A stretch of 64,000 nt of DNA from Ktedonobacter robiniae (GTDB lineage Bacteria; Chloroflexota; Ktedonobacteria; Ktedonobacterales; Ktedonobacteraceae), in assembly GCF_016587375.1 (NCBI RefSeq), contig NZ_BNJG01000003.1, positions 806,001 to 870,000 on the forward strand, read 5' to 3'. Positions 1-8,944 of this stretch are shown piece by piece; position 1 is the stretch's first letter; each line of letters starts with the position of its first letter. The notes below the pieces were generated by a model. It saw only the letters and a program-made list of their open reading frames with translations, did no database searches and was not told the origin of the DNA. A program made the position numbers and the translations under genes.

Positions 1-487
1 TTTTGCACCTCAATTGGAACACGCTGCTCTCGCTCTTTTTTCAATATTATTCTCCTATTATTATCTAATATAAAATTTAATGTGCATCTACATGCCGTTA
101 ATTGTAAAATGGCTTATAGAATATTCCTCTTATTCACATCACAAAACACTAGATGAGATAGAAATATTAGGAAAAGCTTGACAAACGCATCATTTTCTCC
201 TATTATTTACCCAATACGTAAGGAATCCTTACGTTTCAGGTGCACACATCACGTCTGTAATAAAGATAAGTGTCATTCTGGCAACATACAAATCGCGATT
301 TGGCCTTAATAATTGTAACGCATTTTTTCAAAAATAGAAACATTGTGCGCTTGTGGAGAATGACAAGCGCATGAGCGTATATACGACCGATTTGCGTTAC
401 AGGGAGATATTATGCTAGAACGTGTCTTCTACCTTGTCTAAGATCAACAATAATAGTTGTCCTATGAGTGTTTAGGAGAGATACGCG
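1..487. other. AT-rich stretch with no recognised gene
   Basis: No reading frame with plausible coding character is seen here. The stretch is AT-rich and has many stops in all frames, so it is probably the upstream region of the small gene at 488 or the tail of something beyond the window edge. No recognisable repeat or RNA fold was found. Confidence 0.5.
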
Positions 488-724
488 ATGGAGCAGAAAC
501 CGAAAACATACATGCTCGTATTCCATCGATCCATGACCTTCCGTAACATTTGTGGCAACTGCACCTTTGTTTCGTCAGGCGAAATAGTGCCCGGCGTTGA
601 ACTGCTCCAAGAGATCCCGGCTATGTCTGGGTCACCTGCCCTATATGAATTGGCTATGACGTTTGACGGAGAACACAAGGTGCTGATAGTACAGAAGAGC
701 TTGGTGACCTTGCACCGAGAATAA
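488..724 (+). CDS. small hypothetical protein (78 aa)
   Basis: I do not recognise the family. The ATG at 488 has a good ribosome binding site (TAGGAGAG, 7 nt before the start), which is the main reason to accept it. The product has no signal peptide or membrane segment, two isolated cysteines in an N-terminal Ile-Cys-Gly-Asn-Cys motif (about residues 21-25), and a short acidic C-terminal half. It is followed after 60 nt by a perfect 58-bp palindrome shared with the convergent monooxygenase gene, so it is likely a single-gene unit. Function unknown. Confidence 0.5.
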   Translation: MEQKPKTYMLVFHRSMTFRNICGNCTFVSSGEIVPGVELLQEIPAMSGSPALYELAMTFDGEHKVLIVQKSLVTLHRE

Positions 725-784
725 AGCACAAAACCGTCTTCAAACAAAACAAAAACAGCTCATGTGCATGGTAGGTGACATGAA

Positions 785-842
785 TACCTTATACAAAGAG
801 AACGGGACCGTGATCACGGTCCCGTTCTCTTTGTATAAGGTA
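785..842. terminator. perfect 58-bp palindrome, bidirectional terminator
   Basis: Two 29-nt arms meet with no loop sequence (centre TGATCA). It lies between the convergent genes ending at 724 (+) and 931 (-), where it can fold in either transcript. T-rich flanks are weak, so termination is inferred from position and stem strength. Confidence 0.7.
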
Positions 843-930
843 CTGTCGCCTACTCGAGCTCCCGTTGCTTTCGCACGGGGAGTTCTCAGGTGACTGGCCT
901 GATCTCCCAATGGCAAAAGGATTATATCTT

Positions 931-2622
931 CTAGTGGTGGGGAACGTATCCGAGCAACCGTGATAGACCAGTAAAAATGTCATCAGACCCAACTGGTAGG
1001 GTCGCGGCGTTTTGAGCACGCCAGGCGATAAAGCCATCAGGTCTGACTAACACAGCACCTGAGTCGCTTATCCCATAGCTTGCAAGAAAGCTGCCCTCGC
1101 CATCGCTATACGGCTGATCATGCCCAATCCTGTACAAATCCATAGATAATCCCAACCTGCTTGCCACCTTTGCAAACATCTCCAGCCAGCACTGTCCATT
1201 GGGCCCTGCCAGCAAGACAAAATTGCGTCCATAGAGATCAAGGATGGATATCTGCTCGCCATTGTGGCGTAACCAGACATGGGGAGCACGCGTTCCAGGG
1301 CGTCCCGACGGCTCATTTTCAAAAATCACATCATCATCATTCTCATGAGAAACGGCAGCGGAACGATATCGATAGCCAGAGATCACACTGAAGGCAGTTG
1401 GTTGAGGCGCATCAGGGCTTTTGCGGACACGCATCAGCATCTCCTGAGCACTCCGCGCGATGGCTTCTCTCTGTTCATGGTGCGGCAGACGATAGGCATA
1501 TAACCCGGTGGAAACACTCACGGCGAGATCCGCAGCGGGTTGTCGCTCCTGACCGTAGGTGGACAGGAGATGCTCATGCGCCTGTTTTTTGAGCACGAGT
1601 GCCAGCTTCCAGGCCAGATTGTGGGCATCGGCAATACCGGTGTTAGCCCCAAATGCTCCCATCGTCGTCATCACATGCGCTGCATCCCCGACCAGAAAGA
1701 CACGGTTCTGTTGATAGCGTTCTGCAACGCGTGAAGCAAGTTCCCAGGAAAGCGTGCTCACAATCTTCACGGGCTGGTCGGCGATGCCAATCGCCGCCCG
1801 TACGAGGTCAAGGCAATATGCTTCTGATGGTGCGTCGAGACGTTCGTCGGGCCTGGGTTTGAGATTGGCGAACAGTGCCCAGCGATCTCTCGATGCTCCA
1901 GATTGTCCAAGTATGCCATCAACTGTGGCGTTATTGACAAAACAGAGCGTCACCTTTCGTCCCTGAAGCACCTCGTTCAGATCCATTTGAAACAGGATGC
2001 TAACCCATTGTCCAAGTATGCCATAACCATAGGAGCCAATACCAAGCTGTTGCCGGATAGCACTTCTATTGCCGTCTGCCGCCACCAGGTAGTGTGCATG
2101 GATACGGCTCTCCTGCCCGGTAGCTCGGTCGCGGATCAGAGCGCTAATGCCTCCCACCTGTTGTTCAAAATGCACCAGTTCCGTGCCAAAGCGGATAGCG
2201 CTGCCTGCGGCAGTCGCCCGCATACGCACTATCGGCTCCAGTTTATCCTGCCCGATCATCGCTGTCCGCGTGGGACTCGCGAATGGGTTACTGATGCTTG
2301 CCCGCTGGTGCGCGGTTGCCTCAGTAGCGTCGAGCACCTTCCCCGTCAAGCTTTCCACGCGCAAACCCATTTCGCCAAGGTGTTCTGGCGGCGTTTCTTG
2401 TGCAAAGATGGCAGACTCGATGCCAACCTGGCGAAAGAGCTCCATTGTGCGCGCATTGAAGCCGCCCGCTCGCGCATGGATTGATGTCGTGGTGTGTCGC
2501 TCAACAAGTAATGCAGGGATGCCATGCCATGCCAGAAAGAGTGCCATTGAAAGGCCAACCACACTTCCCCCAACAATCAGGACCGGTACATCCTCGTCGT
2601 GTTTCGTTGCACTATCGCTCAT
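931..2622 (-). CDS. FAD-dependent aromatic-ring monooxygenase (PHBH-like)
   Basis: The protein (563 aa) is a class A flavoprotein hydroxylase of the type that oxidises phenolic or polyketide rings with NAD(P)H and O2. Visible are the N-terminal dinucleotide fold (VLIVGGSVVGLSMAL, about residues 14-28), the second FAD motif with Gly-Asp (LVGDAAHVMTTMGAFG, about 290-305) and a C-terminal thioredoxin-like region (ISILDLYGRNFVLLAG onward), typical of the RdmE/MhpA group. An ATG at 2640 is possible, but ATG 2622 is preferred because a GGAGGAA ribosome site lies 7 nt before it. The gene lies 72 nt downstream of a LuxR-type regulator on the same strand, which may control it. Substrate cannot be told from sequence. 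Confidence 0.9.
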   Translation of the reverse strand: MSDSATKHDEDVPVLIVGGSVVGLSMALFLAWHGIPALLVERHTTTSIHARAGGFNARTMELFRQVGIESAIFAQETPPEHLGEMGLRVESLTGKVLDATEATAHQRASISNPFASPTRTAMIGQDKLEPIVRMRATAAGSAIRFGTELVHFEQQVGGISALIRDRATGQESRIHAHYLVAADGNRSAIRQQLGIGSYGYGILGQWVSILFQMDLNEVLQGRKVTLCFVNNATVDGILGQSGASRDRWALFANLKPRPDERLDAPSEAYCLDLVRAAIGIADQPVKIVSTLSWELASRVAERYQQNRVFLVGDAAHVMTTMGAFGANTGIADAHNLAWKLALVLKKQAHEHLLSTYGQERQPAADLAVSVSTGLYAYRLPHHEQREAIARSAQEMLMRVRKSPDAPQPTAFSVISGYRYRSAAVSHENDDDVIFENEPSGRPGTRAPHVWLRHNGEQISILDLYGRNFVLLAGPNGQCWLEMFAKVASRLGLSMDLYRIGHDQPYSDGEGSFLASYGISDSGAVLVRPDGFIAWRAQNAATLPVGSDDIFTGLSRLLGYVPHH

Positions 2623-2694
2623 CGTGCTTCCTCCAAACATAGGTGATACGTCCGTCTGGATGAGCAGTATAGAGCGCGGAAGGGTGAAAGCGCA

Positions 2695-4272
2695 TCACCT
2701 TCGCTCGTGATTTTTAGCATTCTCGTGGCTCTCTGTTGAAAAAAGGCGGAGATCCTGAGCAAGAGCTCGCGCTTCTCGGCGGCTATGCACGTTAAGTTTG
2801 CGATAAATGCTGCTCACCTGCGTTTTCACGGTATTGATCGAAACAACCAGTTCGCGCGCAATCTCTGCATAGGAAAGTTCAGCCACGAGGAGGCGTAAGA
2901 CGCGTTGTTCCTGGCGCGAAAGGGGCTCAAGGCTTGTTATCGCGTATTGTGGGGCTTCTCGATCCAGCCCGAGAGTTTGTAGTAAAAGCGGCTGGAGAGA
3001 TGCAAAGCGTTCTGGATGAGCGGAGAAGCGCGCCTGTAGCGCGGTGAGGCGCTGCCGGACAAGGGATTTGGATCCCCCGAGAGACCATATCTGTAGCAGA
3101 ATAGACGTTGAGCGCTGCAACAATTCCTCATTTTGCCACTGCTCGCTCGCGTCCCATGCCTCCTGAGCGACCTGTTCCGCCGTCTCCATATCCCTCCACA
3201 TACATAAAGTTTGCGCCAGTCCGAGCAAGGCCGGGATGAGATCCTCGCGATCTCCTACCTCCCTGGCTTCCTGGATCACGCGACGATAGCAAGCTGCCGC
3301 GTGTTGTAACACTCCTTGCTCACCATAGACCATTGCCAACAGCAGCAGACAACTGCGTGCACCATGTGAATGATGCAAGTTTGTCCAGATGGTGAGCGCC
3401 TCTCGCAAGAGTTCTGTAGCCTGGGTGAGTTGCCCACACGACACGGCTCTTGACCCCAGAAGGTTGAGGCAAACGCCGCGCCAATGCTGGGACTCCAGGA
3501 ATGGTAGCCATCGTAACGCATGACTGGCATAGGCAACAGCCTGTTCTTGCATGCCCTGCCGCATCGCAAGGTAAGCGCGAAAGGCGTAGACTTCTCCGAG
3601 TCGAGGGAGATTCCCTTCAGCGCGCCAACGCAAATCGGCCATCTGCAACAGCGTCTCTATCTGCTCAAGGATGCCAACCGGCGGCTGTTCTGGTTCAACG
3701 CTCACTGAGAGTACTTGCGCGTAGTGAAGACAGAGCAGCGGGTACTGGGAGAGAATGTCATCGGGCAGTTGTTCCAGCCAGTTCCGCAACGTGGAGAGAT
3801 CCTGCATATCATCGAAGCCTCGCCCGGTCACATAGCAATCGATCAGGGCGGCTGCGTGTTCTGCGTCCTGTGCTCGCAGATTCTGCTCAACGGCTTCTTT
3901 GAGCATCCCTTCTCGTCCATGCCAGGTACTCGTCTCAAGGATTTGTATCTTCTGAAATGCTCTCCCGATCTCTTCTAGACATGTGACAGATAATTCGATG
4001 CTGCGACCCACATAGCGCTTTGCGATACGTTTTCCTTGCCGTTGATAGGCATACCAGTAGGCTTCGCTGCTCTTTTTCCGCGCTTCTTTGAGCAGATTAA
4101 AATGACCATTTCTTCCACGAAAAGAGAAGGAGGTATGTGTGGTCAGCCAGGTAAACCAGGAGGCGCTATCGGCCTCAAGCAAAGGATGGTCCTGTTCGTA
4201 AAGCAGGTAAAGGTCCTGTTCTGCTGACCATAGAAGCGTGAAGCGGGCTGTCTTTGGCATCGCTCCTCTCAT
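2695..4272 (-). CDS. LuxR-family regulator lacking its STAND ATPase domain
   Basis: The protein has 525 aa. Residues about 1-105 form the N-terminal module common in Ktedonobacteria MalT-like regulators (WSAEQDLYLLYE ... WYAYQRQGKR ... RYVGRS). In full-length relatives about 300 residues of a STAND/NB-ARC ATPase with Walker A and B follow. Here the module runs straight into the late arm (WHGREGMLKEAVEQNL, LRNWLEQLPDDIL), then TPR-like helices, then a LuxR helix-turn-helix at about 445-500 (LSRQEQRVLRLL ... SINTVKTQVSSIYRKL). No Walker motif remains, so it probably cannot respond by ATP-driven oligomerisation. The start is uncertain between ATG 4272 and ATG 4260, where GAGGAG lies very close. 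It may regulate the downstream monooxygenase. Confidence 0.85.
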   Translation of the reverse strand: MRGAMPKTARFTLLWSAEQDLYLLYEQDHPLLEADSASWFTWLTTHTSFSFRGRNGHFNLLKEARKKSSEAYWYAYQRQGKRIAKRYVGRSIELSVTCLEEIGRAFQKIQILETSTWHGREGMLKEAVEQNLRAQDAEHAAALIDCYVTGRGFDDMQDLSTLRNWLEQLPDDILSQYPLLCLHYAQVLSVSVEPEQPPVGILEQIETLLQMADLRWRAEGNLPRLGEVYAFRAYLAMRQGMQEQAVAYASHALRWLPFLESQHWRGVCLNLLGSRAVSCGQLTQATELLREALTIWTNLHHSHGARSCLLLLAMVYGEQGVLQHAAACYRRVIQEAREVGDREDLIPALLGLAQTLCMWRDMETAEQVAQEAWDASEQWQNEELLQRSTSILLQIWSLGGSKSLVRQRLTALQARFSAHPERFASLQPLLLQTLGLDREAPQYAITSLEPLSRQEQRVLRLLVAELSYAEIARELVVSINTVKTQVSSIYRKLNVHSRREARALAQDLRLFSTESHENAKNHERR

Positions 4273-4378
4273 TCTTTTTTGTTCCCCAAAGCCGTCTTCA
4301 TGAAAGTATATATTTCTGCTCTCTAGAAAGGCAAGGGCTCAAGCCCACGAGAAACCCGCCTCACCGGTATAACGAGCA

Positions 4379-4759
4379 ATGGAAGACGCCAACCTGGGCA
4401 ACACATACTACCTCAATACCCAGACTGGAGAAGTGCTCTTCCTATCGGAAGATGATGATATGGATGAACAAGAACAGCTGGCAGAAGAAATCGAGGGGAG
4501 CAACGACTATGTACGCATTGAGCGTATCCCATCCTCTGAAGTATATCACTGGATGAGCAATTTTGTAGATAAGGTAGTTGCTCCCAAAGATCAACGCGCC
4601 GCTCAGAAATTATCCACTGCCTTACATGGGAAAGGTGCATTCAGGCGCTTTAAAGGTACATTATACACAACAGGACAGCAGTGGACGCAGACCTGGTATG
4701 ACTGGAGAGACCAACGACTCAAAGAAGCAATGGAGGCATGGCTACGGGAGGTACTCTAG
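4379..4759 (+). CDS. UPF0158 family protein
   Basis: The 126-aa product matches the UPF0158 pattern: an N-terminal segment in which a short helix precedes Tyr-Tyr-Leu-Asn and a hydrophobic turn (TGEVLFLS, about residues 16-23), a central acidic linker, an Arg-Ile-Pro stretch, and the conserved C-terminal block FRRFKGTLY followed by a Trp/Arg-rich helix (WYDWRDQRLKEA). The molecular role of the family is not established. An in-frame stop lies three codons before ATG 4379, so the gene is slightly short at its N-terminus compared with relatives. It is divergent from the LuxR gene, and the two share a promoter region of about 100 nt. Confidence 0.75.
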   Translation: MEDANLGNTYYLNTQTGEVLFLSEDDDMDEQEQLAEEIEGSNDYVRIERIPSSEVYHWMSNFVDKVVAPKDQRAAQKLSTALHGKGAFRRFKGTLYTTGQQWTQTWYDWRDQRLKEAMEAWLREVL

Positions 4760-4762
4760 CCT

Positions 4763-4840
4763 ATGGAGACGTTTGAGACCTATGACCTGCGCCTACTTGA
4801 TCCCAATGGAGGCGTCCTGGCCACGATCACGCATTGGTGA
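4763..4840 (+). CDS. possible 25-aa ORF or gene relic
   Basis: This short frame begins METFETYDLRLLDPNGG and ends TITHW, directly after UPF0158. It has protein-like composition but no clear ribosome site. It could be the remaining N-terminus of a larger gene cut by the rearrangements that follow. I do not recognise it. Confidence 0.25.
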   Translation: METFETYDLRLLDPNGGVLATITHW

Positions 4841-4846
4841 CCAGGC

Positions 4847-5056
4847 ATGAAAGATCCTGACCCCGACCATCCAAGAGAGAAAGCCACCGCCCTTAGTTAT
4901 CTGCCGACGAAGGCTGAGGCAAGTTGCCCTTGCGGGAGTGGTCGCGCGTTTACTGACTGTTGTCACCCCCCACCCTACTGGCGTCCTTTCCGCCCCAATC
5001 CCAACATGCAAGGATATCGTCTGCTGCACCCACAGAGAACTCGCTTTACCCCTTGA
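4847..5056 (+). CDS. small SEC-C motif protein
   Basis: The 69-aa protein has a clear SEC-C zinc-binding motif, CPCGSGRAFTDCC (about residues 27-39), followed by a Pro/Arg-rich stretch. In SecA and stand-alone SEC-C proteins this Cys-rich motif binds zinc and often mediates contact with other proteins. Nothing precedes the motif except a polar linker, so this is either a mini-protein or the remaining part of a larger SEC-C gene. It abuts an amidase relic on the opposite strand 12 nt downstream, in a disturbed region. The ribosome site is weak. Confidence 0.5.
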   Translation: MKDPDPDHPREKATALSYLPTKAEASCPCGSGRAFTDCCHPPPYWRPFRPNPNMQGYRLLHPQRTRFTP

Positions 5057-5067
5057 TAGAACATACA

Positions 5068-5250
5068 TCAGACCATGCCCAACACCTCCGCCAGTCCTGC
5101 CGCCCATGCCAGCAGGTACTCGTCGCGTTGAAAACGCCCGACGCATTGCAGGCCCAATGGCAAACTATTGGCTGCGCTGCCGACAGGCAAACTGATTGTC
5201 GGCAAGCCAGCGTGCGTCCACGGCACGTTCATGGCAGCATCACCTGTGTG
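5068..5250 (-). pseudogene. 3' relic of an amidase-signature enzyme
   Basis: Read on the minus strand this segment gives about 60 residues, including TGDAAMNVPWTHAGLPT, ISLPVGSAANSLPLGLQ and a Leu-rich end with stop at 5068-5070. These are the hallmark C-terminal blocks of the amidase signature family (GatA/AtzF type: GDP-MN-PW, AGLP, LP-G, LPLGLQ-VG). The catalytic Ser-Ser-Lys part is absent and the homology stops abruptly at about 5250, where leucine-rich-repeat coding sequence on the other strand begins. It is a non-functional fragment and marks an illegitimate join. Confidence 0.8.
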
Positions 5251-6330
5251 GCTTGATCTGGGGAAAAAATCAGCTCAGTGAACTCCCAGCGGAAATATGG
5301 AGACTGACAGCCCTAAAAAGACTGGAACTACGCGATAATCAGCTCACTAAGGTACCATCCGCTGTGGGAAACCTTTCATTTTTGAACTGGCTGGATATCT
5401 CTGGCAATCAGCTCAGCGAGCTACCATCTGAAATAGGAAAACTGAAGGTTCTACGAGATTGTTCTCTGAATGAGAATCAGTTGCGCGCATTACCGCCTGA
5501 AATAGGAAAACTGAAGGCTCTGCGTGAACTGCACCTGAGCGAGAATCAGTTGCGTGCCTTACCTTCGGCAATAGGTGATCTGAGGATTTTGCAAGTGCTC
5601 GAACTTGATCGCAACCAGTTAAGCGAGCTTCCGCCGGAGATTGGGAAGCTGTTTAGACTAACAGAAATTGATCTCGCACGCAATCAAATAAGCAGGCTCC
5701 CATCTGAGGTAGGAAAGCTCACTATCCTGCAAAGGCTTCAACTGGAGATGAATCAGTTGCGAGAATTACCAGTTGAAGTGGGAAAGCTCACGGCCCTTAA
5801 AGGGCTTTTTCTGTCCAAAAATCAGTTGCGAACATTACCGCCGGAAAGCGGCAACCTTTCCTCTTTACGACAACTCTGGCTCGATGATAACAAGCTAACA
5901 GCATTACCACCCGAAGTGGGAGACTTGCGGTTTTAAATAGACTCGATCTAAAAAGAACCATCTGACTACCTTGCCCGTGGAAGTCGGGCAACTTAAGGCG
6001 CTATCCTGGCTTGATGTGAGTGAGAATCAGTTGCACACGTTGCCCGCGACAGTGGGGCTATTGGTGGGGCTGCACCGACTCGATGTGCAAAAGAACCGAT
6101 TGGAGGAGTTACCGCTAGAACTTGGGCAACTCACAGCATTGCAGTGGCTTGATCTGCGCGACAACCAACTGAAGGAATTACCGACGGCCATAGGGCATGT
6201 AACCACTCTGCAAGCGCTGTATCTGACCGGCAACCCCCTCTGTGAGTCGCTAGCGATGATGTGTCAGCAGGATCTATCAGCGATCCTGGCATACCTTCGG
6301 ATCACGATGCGTTGGGCTAAAGCCAAATAG
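5250..6330 (+). pseudogene. leucine-rich repeat protein, 5'-truncated and frameshifted
   Basis: About fifteen 23-residue repeats of the bacterial LRR type (NQLxxLPxEIGKLxxLxxLxL) run to position about 6250, followed by a cap with NPLCESLAMMCQ. The repeats occupy three frames in turn. A six-A run at about 5263 has one base too many, a TTTT run at about 5932 has one too few, and an AAAAA run at about 5950 has one too few; correcting all three gives one continuous repeat protein. The apparent ATG at 5196 is only antisense of the amidase relic, so the real start is lost. Such proteins usually act as protein-interaction scaffolds. The frameshifts may be real decay or sequencing error. Confidence 0.8.
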
Positions 6331-6383
6331 AACAGATCGGTGGGATGAAGTTCTATGCAATGCTTACTGAATAGAAATATTTT

Positions 6384-6437
6384 GCAATTGAGGAAGCCAT
6401 AAGGCAACGATAATTGCTACGTGGCTTCCTCAATTGC
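6384..6437. terminator. inverted repeat between convergent genes
   Basis: Arms of 16 nt (GCAATTGAGGAAGCCA and its complement) enclose a 21-nt loop. It separates the LRR gene (+) from the DUF4132 gene (-). Confidence 0.6.
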
Positions 6438-6455
6438 GAGAACGCTCTAGAGATC

Positions 6456-8939
6456 TTACGGTACGGTGATTTTGCGTTTGCCGATCTGGCTCGTGATAGT
6501 TGGGTCAGTGATTTTCGTATCTTCTGCAAGCAGGAAGGCTTTGGAGAGGATGATGGCGAGGACTGTATCCCCCTCGAAAGGGAGGTAGAGATCCTGCGTC
6601 GTATTGGCGCCACGGCCAGGCACAATGCAGAGATATTGATCATTGGGTTCCATGAGGATGTTCCCCGATCCCAGGTGAATCTTGTAGATACGTAGATCGC
6701 CTTGTACCTTGAGGAAGCGGCCTTCAATGCGGCAACGCGGTGCGAGTGAGAGCCGAGGAATGAGTCGCTCCAGGATCTGTTTGCGTGTCTCAGCTGTTGC
6801 GGAGAGTTCGCCAAAGCCGTATGAGTGCCAGTAGTCTCGATATTGCCCCTCTGGGCCACCATCTTGCCAGGTGGGATCGTTACCAACACTGGCGACGCCC
6901 ACGAAGAGATCGACGTCGCGCAGCACTTCGGAGAAGACGAGAGGGGGTATCTGATCCAGTGCGAGGGGAACTGCTGTGTCATCCCCGCGCCAGGAGTTGG
7001 AGACATAGCCACCGCCACCTGCATGCGCGTAGTTCTCAGCAGCGTCTATCTCGTAAAAACGGACTTGATCGGTTGTGAGATAGAAATAGGTCCCTGCGTC
7101 GTTGATATCCGTTTCGTAATTGTCACCCGCCCCTTCAACCCAGAATTCAGCGCGTAATCCCCAATGCGGTAGAGAAAGCATGGTTGGTGGATAGACGTCA
7201 TCGACTGCCAGGCGTAGCTTACTTTGCCAGCCACGTCCAATTGCCAGGGAGTTGAACTGATGCTGACGTAGGATGTGGGTCGCAAAGCGGTTCGAGTAGA
7301 CACGGGTGTTACGCTCGGCATCGGTGAGCAGGTACACTTCGCGATGTGCCTGCTTGAATGGTTGTGTGATCCGCTGCTCTTCAAGCCATTCTCGCCAGGC
7401 CAGGACTTCCTCGGCAGGTGAAAAGACGGGATGCCAGAGTGTGACGACGGCTTCATCTGTAAGCTGCAATGGCTGATCATGCATATCCACCAGGTGTCCT
7501 TCACGCCAGATACCTGTATCTACGCGCTTGCCATTAGTGAAGCGCCAGATCAGGTGATGTGCAAGCGTGCCGACAAGAGGATGCTCTAGATAACGTTTGC
7601 GCCATGTTGCGAGCGGCCATGTGCGCTCGATGAGAGGTAGGCGTTCAATGCGTTCGCGCTGTGCCGCCAGCATATGAGCCATGTCATCGCTCAAGCGTTT
7701 GAGGTCTTTTAGGGCCTGCTTCTCATCACGCTTCACGTTCGCTGGCGCAGCTTTGCATGGCTTTCCTGCTGCATTGAACCATTGAAGTTGTACGCGAGCG
7801 CCGACGACACGCAACTCTACGGAGGCTTCGCCGATGCAAACGCGCCTACATCCCTCTTGAAGCTCAAACGTGGGTACGGTCAGCTCCTCCATGTCTTCAC
7901 GGCTCATGCCAGCCCGGTGAGCGGCTTCATTTAACGCGACTTCAATGCCTCTGAGGAATGTGGCTTGTTTGGTATTGAGACGCACGCGCTCAAGCTGGGC
8001 GGCACCATCCAGACCAGGCATGTTCTTGAGCGCATAGACGCAAGCTCCTGCGACCTTGGGCGCACGAGGACCAATGCCCAGCAGCTTCCGATAGCCCTCA
8101 ATAGCGGCATCGCCAAGGACGGCCGCCAGGTGCTCATTCTCAAGCTCAAGACAGCACCAGGCTAAACCCTTGAGCAGGGTCGCATTCTCTTCGTCCAGCC
8201 GCTCATCGTGTTTCTTGCGAAACGCACCGATCCACTCACACATGAGTTTCGCTAGATTCTGGGCTTCAAGTCGCTTGATATGTTGTTTAGCCTCTGCAAG
8301 CCACTTGTTGCTGGGGGTGCTGCTATTGGCGAGAGCGCAATGTCGCAGCAACACCAGCCAATGCTCCCGTGTTTGCTCCTCTATCGTCTCTAATAATGGC
8401 TTCACCTGCGTTCCCCAGGCATCAGGTCGCAAGGGAATGACTTGCTCTTGTTGCCCTCCCAGGAGATCGTCAATGAGTTTGAGCTGACGGCGTTGATCAG
8501 CAGAGGCATAAAAACTGCTGACCTCCTCACGCAAGCCTTCCAGGTGAGGGCGGCAGACAACAAGGGTTTCAGGGGTTGCCAGGGGATGAGAGAGCGCACG
8601 CAGCAATGCCTGAGATGGCAGATAGTAGTTTCTATAATCTTGCTGGAGTATTTGGAGGAGCGCCTGGGTGTCTTCTAGAGTATAGGGAAGATGGCGTTTG
8701 CAAAGCTGGCTTAGCAAACCTTGCACTGCACGTTGGGCATGCCAGCTATACTGGTTCTCCTGCCTGGGTGGTTGTTCGAGTGCCACACGTAGTACCGCGA
8801 TTTGTAGTTGAGGGTTCGCCTGAAGAATAGGTCTTGCCGCCTCAAGTTCTGCTGGCTTCATGTCCCAGCTATACTGACGCTGATCAGCCTCCTGGTAAAA
8901 AGCTGTAAGGAGTTCGTGTGCCTGTATCGTGTGTGACAT
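6456..8939 (-). CDS. DUF4132-family protein
   Basis: The 827-aa protein has a helical, Leu-rich N-terminal half (about 1-390, ARM/HEAT-like in character), then the DUF4132 core (about 395-600: LERVRLNTKQ upstream, WRFTNGKRVDTGIW, LWHPVFSPAEEVLAWREWL) and the conserved C-terminal domain (about 690-800: SEVLRDVDLFVGVASVGNDP, YKIHLGSGNILM). The family includes E. coli MolR-like proteins; the biochemical activity is unknown. The ATG at 8939 is only 5 nt after the stop of the beta-grasp gene, and its Shine-Dalgarno (GGAGGG) is made from that gene's two C-terminal glycine codons. The two are therefore translationally linked, which suggests a shared process. Confidence 0.85.
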   Translation of the reverse strand: MSHTIQAHELLTAFYQEADQRQYSWDMKPAELEAARPILQANPQLQIAVLRVALEQPPRQENQYSWHAQRAVQGLLSQLCKRHLPYTLEDTQALLQILQQDYRNYYLPSQALLRALSHPLATPETLVVCRPHLEGLREEVSSFYASADQRRQLKLIDDLLGGQQEQVIPLRPDAWGTQVKPLLETIEEQTREHWLVLLRHCALANSSTPSNKWLAEAKQHIKRLEAQNLAKLMCEWIGAFRKKHDERLDEENATLLKGLAWCCLELENEHLAAVLGDAAIEGYRKLLGIGPRAPKVAGACVYALKNMPGLDGAAQLERVRLNTKQATFLRGIEVALNEAAHRAGMSREDMEELTVPTFELQEGCRRVCIGEASVELRVVGARVQLQWFNAAGKPCKAAPANVKRDEKQALKDLKRLSDDMAHMLAAQRERIERLPLIERTWPLATWRKRYLEHPLVGTLAHHLIWRFTNGKRVDTGIWREGHLVDMHDQPLQLTDEAVVTLWHPVFSPAEEVLAWREWLEEQRITQPFKQAHREVYLLTDAERNTRVYSNRFATHILRQHQFNSLAIGRGWQSKLRLAVDDVYPPTMLSLPHWGLRAEFWVEGAGDNYETDINDAGTYFYLTTDQVRFYEIDAAENYAHAGGGGYVSNSWRGDDTAVPLALDQIPPLVFSEVLRDVDLFVGVASVGNDPTWQDGGPEGQYRDYWHSYGFGELSATAETRKQILERLIPRLSLAPRCRIEGRFLKVQGDLRIYKIHLGSGNILMEPNDQYLCIVPGRGANTTQDLYLPFEGDTVLAIILSKAFLLAEDTKITDPTITSQIGKRKITVP

Positions 8940-8944
8940 ATTCT

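Noticed and set aside
5196..5249. ATG at 5196 as the start of the LRR protein
   Set aside because: The first residues are only the reverse complement of the amidase relic; LRR similarity begins after about 5250.
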